Below, piece after piece: positions 1 through 10,890 of a stretch of 64,000 bases of DNA (positions within the stretch are counted from its first letter, which is position 1; every line of letters begins with the position of its first letter). The notes beneath the pieces were generated by a model. The model searched no databases. It saw only the letters and a list, made by a program, of their open reading frames with translations, and had not been told where the DNA came from. The stretch spans positions 89,486,393-89,550,392 of the forward strand of contig NC_133770.1 in the NCBI RefSeq assembly GCF_003597395.2, in the 5' to 3' direction. Source of the DNA: Chelonoidis abingdonii. Its lineage: Eukaryota; Chordata; Testudines; Testudinidae. Position numbers and translations under genes: made by a program.

Positions 1-764
1 GAGAGAGAGGGAAGGGAAGTGGGTTATTTCCCTTTGTTGTAGGCTCAGGGTTTCTGAGTCTTGGGGTCCCTCCAGGGAAGGTTTTGGGGAGACCAGAGGG
101 GGCCAAAACCCTGGAAATTTTGGATGGTGGCAGTGAGATCAGATCTAAGCTGGTAAATTGAGCTTAGAGGGATTCATGCTAGGCACCCAGATTTTTGGAC
201 GCTAAGGTCCAGATTTGGGAAGAGGCTTATGATATGGTGGCAGGGACGTGGGAAGTAAGAATCCAGAAGCCAGTAGGAATATTATTTTCTTTTTCCCTGC
301 TAGGGGTTTTTAGCAGAGAGAAAGGGTTTGGTTTTAAAAACAGCCAGAGAGAAAATTTTTTTTTCTGCTGCTTTGGTAGCTTGCATTTTAAGCAAGGAGC
401 CATTAAGGGACATTAAGGGTCTATTGTTAAGCAATATAATTCCAATTGGAAATTAAGTACCCAGCAAGCACACACAGGTAAATAAACTGGTTTGACTTGT
501 TAATTTGCATGTCAAAGGAGCTAGGAGATAAGTTAAACAAAAGGAGTTGCTAGGCAGAATCCAGGAGACAACAGAGAGAGAGCAGTCAGACAACAAACAC
601 CAGAGGGCACCCCAACACAAGAAAACAGGAACCATGACTACCAAAGATGCCCTAAAGCAGGAACGAGCGAGACTAGAGGCAGAGGAACAAATCAAAGACG
701 CAGATCACAGGCGCGACCTGGAAAAAAAACAACAGAAGATTAGAAGATAGAAAAAAGCTTCTCA
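1..764 (+). mobile_element. 5' part of an LTR retroelement (LTR end, leader, gag start)
   Basis: The left end is cut by the window. About 1-234 reads like the 3' part of an LTR. It ends near a degraded TATGACA-like terminus and is followed at about 235 by TGGTGGCAGG, which has the TGG start expected of a primer-binding site. A purine-rich leader follows, then a short gag-like frame from 634. The gag-like frame stops at 750, and soon after it the sequence changes to a block that reads as LTR start in the opposite orientation. I recognise the texture of a common turtle LTR family (Ty3/gypsy or ERV); the class is inferred. What is known of LTR elements is only their order of parts; the primer tRNA was not identified. 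Confidence 0.55.
634..750 (+). pseudogene. gag-like N-terminal fragment of an LTR element
   Basis: A 38-codon frame starts at the ATG in a good context (accATGa). It is rich in Lys, Glu, Arg, Ala and Gln with heptad-like spacing, which suggests a helical or coiled-coil gag N-terminus. It lies about 400 bp after the putative primer-binding site, where gag is expected. An in-frame stop ends it, and no capsid, protease or reverse-transcriptase part follows in the window. The longer open frame starting at 547 runs through leader sequence and is not preferred. The assignment rests on position and composition. Confidence 0.4.
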
Positions 765-918
765 TAGCTGAGAGACCAAAAACTCAGACCCCAAAAAATC
801 CCCTCCCTGACTTTGCAAAATCCAGTTTCCTGATTGGTCCTCTGGTCAGGTGTTTGGTTCCCTTTGTTAACCCTTTACAGGTAAAAGAACACTAACCCTT
901 AGCTATCTGTTTATGACA
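765..918 (-). mobile_element. LTR start (U3-like) fragment, inverted relative to the upstream piece
   Basis: On the minus strand the block begins TGTCATAAACAG and continues with a run similar to the U3 starts of the LTRs ending at 50538 and 57093: a GTCAGGTG-type motif, then AACCCTTTACAGGTAAA on the plus strand. It abuts a plus-oriented leader/gag piece. The whole may be one rearranged element or two elements. The junction near 755-765 is approximate. Confidence 0.4.
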
Positions 919-929
919 GCTGCTCAGTG

Positions 930-1121
930 TAGCAGTCTGAGAACTGACTTTGTCTGTGAAGACTGAGGCAAAAAAAGCATTGAGTACTTCAGCTTTTTAT
1001 ATCTGTTACTAGGTTGCCTCCCTCATTAAGTAAAGGGCCCACACTTTCCTTGACTTCCTTCTTGTTGCTATCATACCTGTAAAAACCCTTCTTGTTACCC
1101 TCCACATCCCTTGATAGCTGC
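930..1121 (-). mobile_element. CR1 LINE, inverted internal fragment (between endonuclease and RT)
   Basis: Read on the minus strand this gives CR1 ORF2-like words from the linker before the RT domain (KKGF, then EVLNAFFASVFTDK near 940-970). It ends about where a plus-oriented CR1 3' end starts, so it may be the inverted half of one insertion. It is frameshifted and non-functional. Confidence 0.55.
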
Positions 1122-1356
1122 AAGGTCCATTAATAGCTATTAGCCAAGACGGTCAGCAACGCAACCCCATGCTCTGGGTGTTCTTAAACTTCTGTCCTCC
1201 AGATGCTGGGACTGGATGACAGGGGATGGATCACTTGATCAATGCCTTGTTCTGTTCTTTCTGTCTGAAGCAGCTGGCATTGGCCACTGTCAGAAGACAG
1301 GATACTGGGCTAGATGGGCCATTGGTCTGACCCAGCATGGTTGTTCTTATGTTCTC
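1122..1356 (+). mobile_element. CR1 LINE 3' end
   Basis: This matches the CR1 3' end that closes with a 'tactgggctagatggncca...ctgacccag...gttcttatgttct' signature. The same end is at 51535-51870 (plus) and 27847-28199 (minus). The 5' side meets an opposite-strand CR1 piece. The terminal TTCTTATGTTCT is the 3' tail. Confidence 0.8.
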
Positions 1357-3463
1357 TCCTGTGCCAAGTGGATCTTGGTGCAGGACAGAATATGGCCCTA
1401 TATTTTAGGAGCAAATGAAGACCAAGATTAGCTTTGGCCCAACATCCTTAATAGGGATGTTTTCTTGTCTGATGTGGCTGCTGCTAATGTTGCCGAAAGC
1501 AGACAGAAAAACACAGCTGACCGTGCTGGGAATAGGAAATACTTACTGACCTGAAAGGCAGAAAAAGGAGAGGAAGGGGTTAGTGCTGTTATCCAGGCTT
1601 AGTTGTCTTATCTCTTGCATGAGGTTGTGACCAGGAACCCCACCCTTTTCTAAGACTCAAAATTCTAAGACTCAAAACTAAGCTTGGTGAGTTAGAGGGT
1701 CGAGATTACCACATAGCATAGGTCTTCAGCCTTCTACAATTTGGTTTGTGGATGTTTAAAAATTAATAAGGGCAACTTAAGAGACTCCAACCCAAACCAA
1801 AATCCCAGTAGATTCCTGTTTTTGTGGCTAGAATGGGGATATTCAATTTATTTGGGTAAATAGGGGACTTTTCAGTGCAAATGATGCATGGGTGGAGGTC
1901 ACAAGACAATTTAGAATGAGATTGGTCTGTAATATTCTCCTCAGAATGACAGTTTGAAAGTTCACAAACCAGGAAGCATTTCACAGCATTACATAATGAA
2001 TAAAAAAGATTAACACACTTTTCCTCATTTTAATTGGCATTTCTGAGTCTCCAGCTGGTGAGGCCCAACTTGCTTAAGAAAAAAGGTGATATAACTTGTG
2101 ACATAACGTGCAAGGAAGTGTTCATCTAGATTTACTATAGTAGTAGTTTGACACTTGGATTTAAATGTTACGCATTTCCCTTCCATGCTAGTACCGATAA
2201 CAGATTTAAGGTGCCTATATCCACCTATAGCATTTATACCCGAGTGGATATATCTTAGATCATACCATAGATCCCTAGACAGACTCTAAATAAAGAATGG
2301 GTCTGGGAAATTATGGCTTATTAAAGGCTAGTATATTAACCAAAGTAGTGCTGTGTGGATGCACATAGTTTGCTGTGTGAATCAGAGACATTACCACCAA
2401 CATATTAGGGTTGTTTTGGATAGTAGAAATGGTGGCAGTTGATCAAGGAGAGCTGCTGCTTCCACCCAGTCTGATGCTCAGGGTGTTGTAGGGTTTAAAC
2501 TTCTGAGGTACAAAAATCCAGGACATCTGGGATGATCCTGATCCCATAGAACTGGACAGATGGGAGTGTGTACTGAGCACCTTTACAGATTTCCCAAGAC
2601 AGCTGTAAAGGTGGATGATCCTGGGAAAACCTTGAGAGGTGATGTTACAGGGTTTGCTGCTCACTACTGGGGTGATTCCTTGTGTCTCATCTTGGGATTA
2701 GCTCTCAACCAGCCTGACGACCCCTCCAGTTGCTTGTCCTGTGATCACTCTCTGGACTCAATTGTTCCTTCTTTGTGGCTCATGGTGTTCCTTCAAAGCT
2801 TGGCCCTCCAGCTAAGTCACTATAATTTTATTCTTTCAAGATATCAAAGTCTCACTGGACTGGCTGACGAGGTTTTGTTCTTAGCAGTCCTCTAATTCAA
2901 GCCTATGCCACTTCCCTGTGGCTGGTTGTGGAACCTGGGCCCACCCTCTACTGTGGGTTCCAGCCCAGGAACCATACAATCATCAGTCAAGGTCTGCACC
3001 ATCCCTAAACCCTGCCACCTTTCCCATGGGCTGCTTCCTATTCTACCTCAATCAGGCTTCTCTCTCACCTCTGTGCAAACCCTTCCTTCAGGGATTGGAT
3101 CCTGGGCTCAAATTTCCCTCTAGGTTTCCACCTTTCCCTCTCTAAGCCCAAAGAGTGACTGCAGGCATTCACACTGGAGCCCATTCTGCTCTCATTTCTT
3201 GGATTTATATAAGCACCGCCTGCTCCTACCCAGTTGGGCTCCAACCGCAATCAGTGTTTGCCTATCAAGCCTAACTCTCCTTCAGGTGTGGCCTACCAGG
3301 TTATTCAACCCTCTCTGAGCCTCATTCACTCTTTTCCAGCTAGTGGGGGTTGCACAGCCCATCACAGGTGAAAACCCTAGCATGCTGGATCTCACATGAT
3401 TGTGGTGATTTCATTGCAGTACTATTATATATCTGCTTCCCTGCTTTCCATTTCCATTCATTC
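1357..3463. other. No feature assigned
   Basis: AT-rich sequence with occasional T and A runs. A 111-codon frame at 2560-2895 (plus) has no recognisable motif and looks like chance. I see no clear transposon ends here. Confidence 0.5.
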
Positions 3464-3532
3464 GGGGCCTATCCTAACTCCCAGTGAAGTCAATGAGTCT
3501 TTCCATTTACTTCAGTGGCATTGGATCAGGCC
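3464..3532. repeat. Short palindromic repeat (hairpin family)
   Basis: Ends ggggcctatcc and ggatcaggcct are imperfect inverted repeats around a core with 'gaagtcaatg' and 'tttacttcagtgg'. It is one of about a dozen such palindromes in this window. Confidence 0.6.
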
Positions 3533-4626
3533 TTTGAACAGGAACTATTATATCTGAAATGTCCAGTCACCCCTCTGCAACCCTAGGTACTAGGGATACA
3601 ATTGCAGTGATATATCAGTGCTAACAAGTTGTGTAATTTGCCTCTGTGCAAGAGCATCAGCACCAATCTTCTAGAAAAACTTATGTTCCACTTCATTTCT
3701 AATCTGAAGGTTTACGTGGAACTTAAGTGCTGTGTAGGCCTTTGGGATGGTTTTCATTCATGATGTACCAGTACTGTCCTCTTCTTCCCTCTTTCCATTC
3801 CTTGTAGTATAAATGTATTTTCTGAAACTATCCTTAAGCCTTGATCCTGGTGCCACTGAAGTCAAATGAAACACTTCCTCATAAATTATATTTTCAGGGA
3901 TGCATAACTTGACTTGTTGCCTTGTGTATTTTTACCCCAAATCTTTTCCCCTCATAGACTATTAATGCTGACTTCCAGTAAAATCACCTATGTAAGTAAA
4001 TTCTGGGGAAAACTTTCTGATCATACCATTAAATATACACGGAATCTTAGTACAATAAAAACAAATACCTGGTCTCTGGGGGAAAAAACACATTGGAAAG
4101 AGACGAGTATTATAAAAAAATACATGAGCATAGCCATCACAGCACACAATTCCTTAATCACAAGAAGTGTCAACCCTCATTACCACAGGGCTTAAAAGAA
4201 AATCTCTCAAAGTTTTAAGAGTATGTGTGAAAAATACGCAAAACAAGTGCATGTGGTTGCAAGCGTATGCCAACAGATGTAGATCTGCAACTGCTCGATG
4301 CAAATACACTCTTCAGGAAGGAAAGGCCAATAGCGCGGGCAAGTTTTCAAGAAACAGCTTCAGAGAAAAAAATAAAATGTGCACCCGGGCGCGCATGCAC
4401 ACATACAGGATTTTAATATAACACTATGCTGAATAAACAAAAAAAACATATTTTAATTAGCCTCACATTGAGCCGAGCAGTGTGCCTGCTGTGAAAAGGT
4501 GGATACAAGAGGACTTTTGCAAATGAAGAAAAAAGGAAAGTTGGACACGTTCAGGCCAGACTGAAAATTTCTTACCCATCTCAATGAGAAAAACACAAAG
4601 ATAGTTTACGTGAATTAGATCTTTGG
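3533..4626. other. No feature assigned
   Basis: Unique-looking AT-rich sequence. Two overlapping frames on opposite strands near 3914-4195 look like chance. Nothing recognisable. Confidence 0.45.
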
Positions 4627-4723
4627 AGCCAAATCCTGCTAACCTTCCTGTGTGAGAAGTTCCACCAAAATCAATGGAATTATTTTAGAGTTACCCCAGT
4701 GTAAATGAAAGCAGAATTTGGCT
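4627..4723. repeat. Palindromic repeat with near-perfect 14-bp ends
   Basis: agccaaatcctgct (4627-4640) and agcagaatttggct (4710-4723) are inverted repeats with 13 of 14 matches. The centre carries 'aaatcaatggaatt' and a 'cagtgtaaat' motif. It belongs to the window's hairpin family. Confidence 0.7.
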
Positions 4724-4774
4724 GACTGACCTCATTGGGCTTACTTGCATAAGGCAGGCAAACAGGATTTGGCC

Positions 4775-4794
4775 CCTCTCTCTCTATATATATA
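4775..4794. repeat. (CT)n/(TA)n microsatellite
   Basis: A short CT run passes directly into a TA run. Confidence 0.85.
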
Positions 4795-6879
4795 CACAAT
4801 GTGATATACATATATTTAGAGTAACAATTATGAATAGAAAGTTAATAGGTTCAGGTTTTTAAAATGCTACTTTACATTTGCTGCGCTTAAATTTAAAGCT
4901 AGGAAATGTATTTGACTTCATGAGCAAACTTTAGTCTTCCTGATGAGTACATGCAAGAAGGGCAGGAAACAAAAGAATGGGAACTACCAGGGTGATGCTT
5001 ATTTGTACTAAATCTACACATTAATTCACACGCCGGTGACGTACTGCAGCATTCAGATGAAATAAACCATGCAGAAGACAAGGCAAATATTGGATTGTGT
5101 CTTTTTGTTTTTAATAAATGCATATCAAGTGTTGTAATACAGTTGCTTAATACCATGGACTGGATTTCGTTAGAACGTCTCCTGATTCGCCTCAATGTCA
5201 GAGAGAGGAGAAGCAGGCTCACATCCTGGTTTTATTTCATGTTAATAAATTATTCACCATTGTTAAAGATGAATGGGCAGGCTTCAGTAAAACTTAGGAA
5301 AAGTAACATGAGCTGCTAATTTCAAGATGGTTAATGGTTGAAAATGAAGAGGTGCTATCCCTTTAGATCTGGCAAAGACAAGCAGCTATAGCCTTTGTCC
5401 ATAATCTTTGGTGGCTATAATCTTTTATCATGGGAATGTTTCTCAATCATTCTCTTTGGCTTCAGTTAATTCAGTTAATAAATCCAAATATCTCTGTGGT
5501 TTACCCAGCTGCAGAGTATGTGGAAGGTCAGAGATATTTTTTCCTATTCAGGTGCCAGTTTGATTTGCGATATCAGGCCATGAGACATGTTGTACAGCAG
5601 GGAGCAGCAGAGCTGATGAAGGGAAGAGAGCTCAAGCAAATGTGCTTACCTGCCTTCCACACATTCATCACTCCTTCTCTTTGGTCCTAGTTGAGGCTGG
5701 TGACATGTGAAAGTGGGCTTTCAAACATGAGACTGACTCAGTGCCATTTTACTGCAGCAGGTAAGATCCCACTCTAGGCTTTTGATCCTGCATCCTTTGC
5801 ACACCCCAAACTCTAATGGAAGTCAATGGAGCTTTAGGGCACTACATCTAACTCAAAACCAAGTAGACACTTGCACTTAGGAGTCTTTATCATTTTCTGT
5901 GTCTTTGTTCCTTGCTGTGGCTATATATTCTGTGGGAATTACTCCAGCTTTGCAGTGTTTTTCCATCAGTCAAAATGCAATAGCTCAGACTCTTTCTAAA
6001 CACCAATGTTCTTTTAACTAAAACATGTGCCTGTACTGGTGTTATTTTCCTTCTTGTTATCTTATTTTTTAAATTAAACCCCATAATATTGTGGATTCAG
6101 AAACACAGAAGGGGATGTTTGGCTCATTTGCCAAGAAGGGCAGCTGGGGTTCCTGGCATCTGCTCATTCCTGATTTCTGATTATTCTGACACTGCATTGG
6201 TCTTGGCTGTTAAGAATCCCTGTCTACCTCTTGCTCCAAGCTTTGGTAAGCTTGAATTCTAGAACAGCTGGATCCTTTTTGAAAAGCAATCTAGGAGTCT
6301 CTTGGGTCCTAGATTCAGCAGCTTCTTCCTTGTGGCCTTCCATGTCTAAATGTGGCAGACAGTATTGGACTTTATAGTTCTTTCTTTCCAGTAATGTTTG
6401 ACAAAGTTAGGAAAAATCTCCTGCTAGGTCTTCAGAGCAGCAAGTCTGGCTGGAGACTTCGCTAAGGTTTTTTTAATCCAGGGATATGCTTTTTGTGAAC
6501 TGGATTATGAATTTAGGTGTCAAATTTTCCTTCAGTCAGAATCACAGTGGGAAAAGATTGCTTTACAAGAGAAAAAAAATGACTATAACAAGGTAGGTGG
6601 GGGCCATCCATTAATGCCAGTGTAGCCAAATTCTGTCTGTATGCAGGTTCAGGTTTTCCACTGAAATCAGAGTGATCTCTACATGTGTAGAATTTATTCC
6701 ACAATAACAACCCTGATAAGCTGGCCCCACATAATATCCACCTTGTGCTTGTATTAGGATAACAACAACAATCTGAGTTCCAAACTAAAAATGTAACATG
6801 GTGATCTAGGTTTTAAGCTTTCCTGAAGGAATGGGATGTGTGCATCTACTGGATACATTACAGATGGATAAGAGCTACT
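4795..6879. other. No gene; 4850-5320 is a candidate conserved non-coding block
   Basis: No transposon ends are visible in 4850-5320. It mixes AT-rich homeodomain-type words (ATTAATTC, TTAATAAATT), a GTGACGTA CRE-like site near 5036-5043 and a TTTTTAATAAATGC stretch. This is the texture of vertebrate regulatory DNA, but only alignment can show conservation. A half-copy of the hairpin family lies near 5785-5850. The 107-codon minus frame at 4899-5222 has no recognised motif. Confidence 0.3.
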
Positions 6880-7560
6880 AGACTATCATCCAAGTCCATT
6901 TCCCTGCCATTGCAGGACTGTTCTCTACAGTACAGTTTCTAGTGCATTGCCTAGTTAGTTTTATATGCCCCCAGTAATGAGGTTTCCATCACTTCCCTTG
7001 GGAAACCATTCCACAGCATATTTCATCTGATCATAGTAAATATTTCTGGTTATTCAGCTTACATTTTCCCTTTCTAATAGCCTTGGTGTAGCTGAACTGG
7101 TGCCAACCCATAAGCATAAAAATGTCAAGCTGGGCTTTGCGCCATTTCAGCTGCAAAATCGATTGATTTTTAGCTAGTGAATGGTGCACAGTCACTTTGA
7201 AAATCAGGTCTACCAGGTGAAATTCCCCTCACTGCTCAAATGGGGCAAACTGTTGAGTGCACTTAAGAGGTCAGCACTGATTTCTGACCACTGATTGCTA
7301 ACCTGGGGCTATTCCCAAGTGTACAGAAGGTTTTAATTCTATCCCATTCCTCCCAGTTACACCCTTTGGGCTGCTCTAAATAATTCTTCGCTATCTTTGC
7401 TGTTAAGCCCCTTTGAACATTTGCAGACTATTATGTCTCCCTTTTGTCATTGCTTAGTGAACCTATACACATTTAGCTCTTGTAATCTTTCCTCATAACT
7501 TAGTCCCTCTAGCATCCTGCTCTTCTTTGAACTCTATCCAGTTGGTTGACATGAAAGCAA
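6880..7560 (-). mobile_element. Old, diverged CR1-type LINE remnant
   Basis: Two parts resemble the reverse complement of CR1 C-terminal and 3' sequence. The first is about 6940-7080 (cacttcccttgggaaaccattccacag). The second is about 7395-7560 (ttgcagactattatgt, then aatctttcctcataact, then a ctcttctttgaactct stretch). Some 250 bp between them do not fit and may be a later insertion. It is heavily decayed and no frame survives. Confidence 0.45.
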
Positions 7561-7971
7561 ATGTAGTAATGTAATGCCCGGGACTGAAAGCCCAGCACAT
7601 ACAGTCACACTGGAGCCATAGAGAATAGGACTTGTACCTCCCTGATTTCAAAGCCACAGCTATAATATCAAATGACAAGTTTATAATTTTTCACTGCAAT
7701 GGCTCAGTTTTTTAGAGTTTGCAATTACTTATTAAAGCCAATATTGACAGTACCTACAGAATGACAGGAAGCCATTCAAAAGCAGGCCGAATGGCTAGAG
7801 ATATATTACTAACTAGAAGTAGTAATGATATTTCTCCTCTTTAATACAGAGTCCAGAAAAGCTTTGATGTGCATGTAGTCTTCAGAGATGTTTGCAGAAT
7901 TTTAAGCCCTCTTTTAGCTGACATTGGTCCTGATGCCCCAGCTCCGACTTAATGAGACAAATTCCACTGTT
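7561..7971. other. No feature assigned
   Basis: AT-rich sequence with no recognisable transposon ends or coding motif. Confidence 0.4.
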
Positions 7972-8122
7972 GGAGCCATGTTGGTCCCAGGGTATTAGAG
8001 AAACAAGATGGGGGAGGTAATATATTTTACTGTACCAACGTCTGTTGGAAGAAGAGCTCTGTATATCTCGACAGCTTGTCTCTTTCACTAGCAGAAGTTG
8101 GTGCAATAAAAGATATTACTTC
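7972..8122. mobile_element. Penelope-like 3'-tail pair in inverted orientation
   Basis: 7972-8044 reads '...catgttggtcccag...ggaggtaatatattttactgtaccaac'. 8045-8122 is the reverse complement of the same tail, 'gggtgaagtaatatctttta' continuing to gcaccaactt. The motif resembles the 'agcagccgtgttagtctg' end of the element at 55726. Penelope-like elements often insert with partial inverted or tandem copies. No coding part remains. Confidence 0.6.
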
Positions 8123-8546
8123 ACCCACCCTGCCTGTTTAATGAGGCAAATGATAGAGGATAGAACTTTGACAGTGAGTGCAGAGGACAAAACAAAACAA
8201 ACCTGTTTAAAAATACTCTACTACTTTCCTTTACTGAAGGCTCCCTTGGGAGTTCATTGGAAATAGTTGTATCCATCTGCTGCAATTGGAGATTCATGCT
8301 GCAGTTTAGCTTTCCAGCCAGGAACACTCAGTGATCGAACAGTAAAACATATTACAGTAATTCAGTTATCGCATCACATGCTTAGAAGTATGTGAAGTGT
8401 GATAAGACTAATGATAAGGAGAAACAGAGATTGATAGATCCTGTAGATAGGGGTGGAGGTATTAACTGCCAGAAACTACGTTTTGTTTTGGCCACTGGTG
8501 GGCAGGTTTGCCTTTTGTCATTAATAACTAACTGATGAACATTTTG
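8123..8546. other. No feature assigned
   Basis: AT-rich sequence; nothing recognised. Confidence 0.4.
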
Positions 8547-8654
8547 GACCAAATTCTACTCTGATTTATGTGGGTGTTAATCTGAACAAATGCCACCAAA
8601 GTCAATAGAGAGGCTATGAATTCACATCAGTATAACTAAGAGCAGATTCTGGCC
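8547..8654. repeat. Palindromic repeat (hairpin family)
   Basis: Ends gaccaaattctactct and agagcagattctggcc are imperfect inverted repeats. The middle carries 'ccaaagtcaatagagagg'. Confidence 0.65.
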
Positions 8655-10124
8655 CTTTGTCTGCACAAGCTTTTTCCTCAGCACTAATGTTATCACCTAA
8701 TTCCCTCTTTATGTATTTTCTTGCTCATATTGAGATATTTATTAGTCTCTTTTGACTGTATGAAACTGCTTAATGTAACATCTCTTTGAAGTATCAAGTA
8801 GCATGGCAATGTGTTGCCGAGCCCCATTAATGTCCCAAGTCTCCATTCTTTTAGGGTGAAATTCACGTGCCAGGGGCTGCCTAGGCCTGCATTGGCCAGG
8901 ACAGAGGGGAGGGAGGTGGTGGAGCACCCATGCAAGAGAGTCTGTATGATGCCACTCAGTGAGGCTGTGTGCTAGCACCAAACAGGCCAATGCAGAGATC
9001 AAGGACACTAAGGCAGGACAGGGACAAGCTGGAAGAGGAGATACTGGATCCGTACTTATGTGAACCCAGTGCCCCAAGCCCCCTATATGAAGATTGTGGC
9101 AGGGCTGGCAGGTCCATTGCAGCCTTGCAATTGCCCTGTGGGACAAAGTAGTGATTCCATGGTCGCAGCTGAGTTCCCTACATAATGTCTGAATCCTTTC
9201 ATGTGTGTATGATTCATCTCTAAAGCGTAGTATCCCTGTGGAGTTTTAATGCTTGTTTATATCACTGACAGCTACATAAGAAAGAGATTATTAATGAAGT
9301 TATAGTCATTTTGCAAAACTGCTATGATTTGATGACTTAGAGAAACACCAAGCTTAGGAATAATGAAAAAATGAACTGTGCATTTGGATTTGGTTCTGGA
9401 CTCTTTAAATCTATCATGACTGAGACAGACCCAAGACAGTTGTGAGATATAACATACCATCTTCACTCAGACATGCATAAAAAACATGTCAGTGTGCTCC
9501 CAATTGAAATAAGTTTCTATTTTTTCTAGTAAATGTTTATCTGTGTCTTTCTGTTTTGAACATATTGGTGTGACTATGTGGATAACTGAAACATATGATT
9601 TTCTAACCTTTTCATGCTGAGAACCACAATTAAAAGTAATTGATTTTATCTCTAAGGTAAAACACACCTTTTTAAAAGTATTATACATACTAGCACCCAA
9701 GGGACACTGTTATGTCACATAGAGATGGTTTTCTTGTTTTACTCTTGAGGTTCTCCATCTGCCTATGTTAAAGCAATTGTCTCTGAGAAATGAATGAACC
9801 TATTCCCTGACAAAGAGGCAGTGTAAGAGGAAGAAAAACACAATGTAACAAGAGGTAAAAAAAATTATATAAATATGATCATTTGTAAGAGAGAAATACT
9901 AAACCTGCATCAATCAAAAGGCATTTGTGCAAATTGCTCCATAAACATAAACAGCGTAGACTGCTGTGATAAATAGAGACATTTAAGACTGAGATGTTTT
10001 ATATACAACTCTGATGCTAATTGTAGATCAAAAAAATTCTGTTGGTAAATGCAACTTGCATTGCATTTTTGCTTATAAACTAAAGATACAAAATTGCACA
10101 GTCTGAAGCTGCTACACCACTGTA
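8655..10124. other. No feature assigned
   Basis: Moderately GC-rich near 8850-9150, where a 134-codon minus frame lies, then AT-rich. The frame (Cys, His and Pro rich) shows no domain I recognise. Confidence 0.4.
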
Positions 10125-10890
10125 ATGGCTTCGAGTGGTCAGCCTTGGAGGGAGGCCACCCTCTCTCGCTACACCACTTAGCAAGCTATCACTAATCAAT
10201 TGGCAGGGGATTAGCAAGGTATACTAGTAGTCAGTGGTCTTGGGCCCTGGCCCTTTGGGGTGGGGTCTGATAATCAGCAGTCTGTCACTTCAGCTCCCTT
10301 GCTTGGGCAGAGGCAACCACCGTTAGGCTCTAGCCCTCTGGGTGAGGCAGAGCGGTTAGCAGTCTTTAGCCCAGTCTTCCTAGCTGAGGCAGACAGCAAA
10401 CAAACACAGGCCTTCCTGCCTCGGGTGGGTAGGCTGCCCCCTAGGGATGGGGTTGGTGACCAGGGGAGGGAGGCCCAGTCCCACCCTACTCCACTGGATC
10501 CTAGCCCAGGGTCCTGGCAGTGGTCCCTGCCACTGGGTCAGCAGGGATCCCACTGCAACATGCTAACTGAACTCCTGGCACCAAACTGGACTAATGTCTG
10601 GTTTCCCTGTGCTCCTTCCTACCCCAGTCTGTTCGTAGGGATCCGTCATTCATGGGTCCTCCATCTTCTTGGGGTATTCGGTGGATGGCAGTCCCAGCAG
10701 CTCCTCTGGGTATTTGGCAATGGCAGCAAGGCAGGGACGTCTGCCTCCTTCACTGACTCCAGCCCAACTAAGCTGAAGGCCCAGCCTCTTATACTTCCTG
10801 GCTCCTCCTGCTTCCGGTGCAGAGGGTGGGCCCGGCATTGAGTGGTTCCTCCCGGTCAGCCTCGGAGGTAGGCCGCTCTGCCTCACTACA
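10125..10890 (-). mobile_element. GC-rich LTR-like repeat with a duplicated end
   Basis: A 37-bp segment at 10137-10173 is repeated at 10854-10890 in the same orientation with about 81% identity by hand count. Both end CTACA, so both read as TGTAG starts on the minus strand. A TATA-like GTATAAGAG lies near 10786-10797 on the minus strand. This fits an LTR in minus orientation whose start is duplicated on the left. The 193-codon plus frame at 10260-10841 lies wholly inside the GC-rich body, is low-complexity (Pro, Gly, Ser, Gln) and is probably not a gene. Clean TG...CA boundaries and a target duplication could not be fixed. Confidence 0.45.

Noticed and set aside
10260..10841. 193-codon open frame as a real protein gene
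   Set aside because: It lies inside a GC-rich LTR-like repeat, is low-complexity, and shows no domain or splice context.
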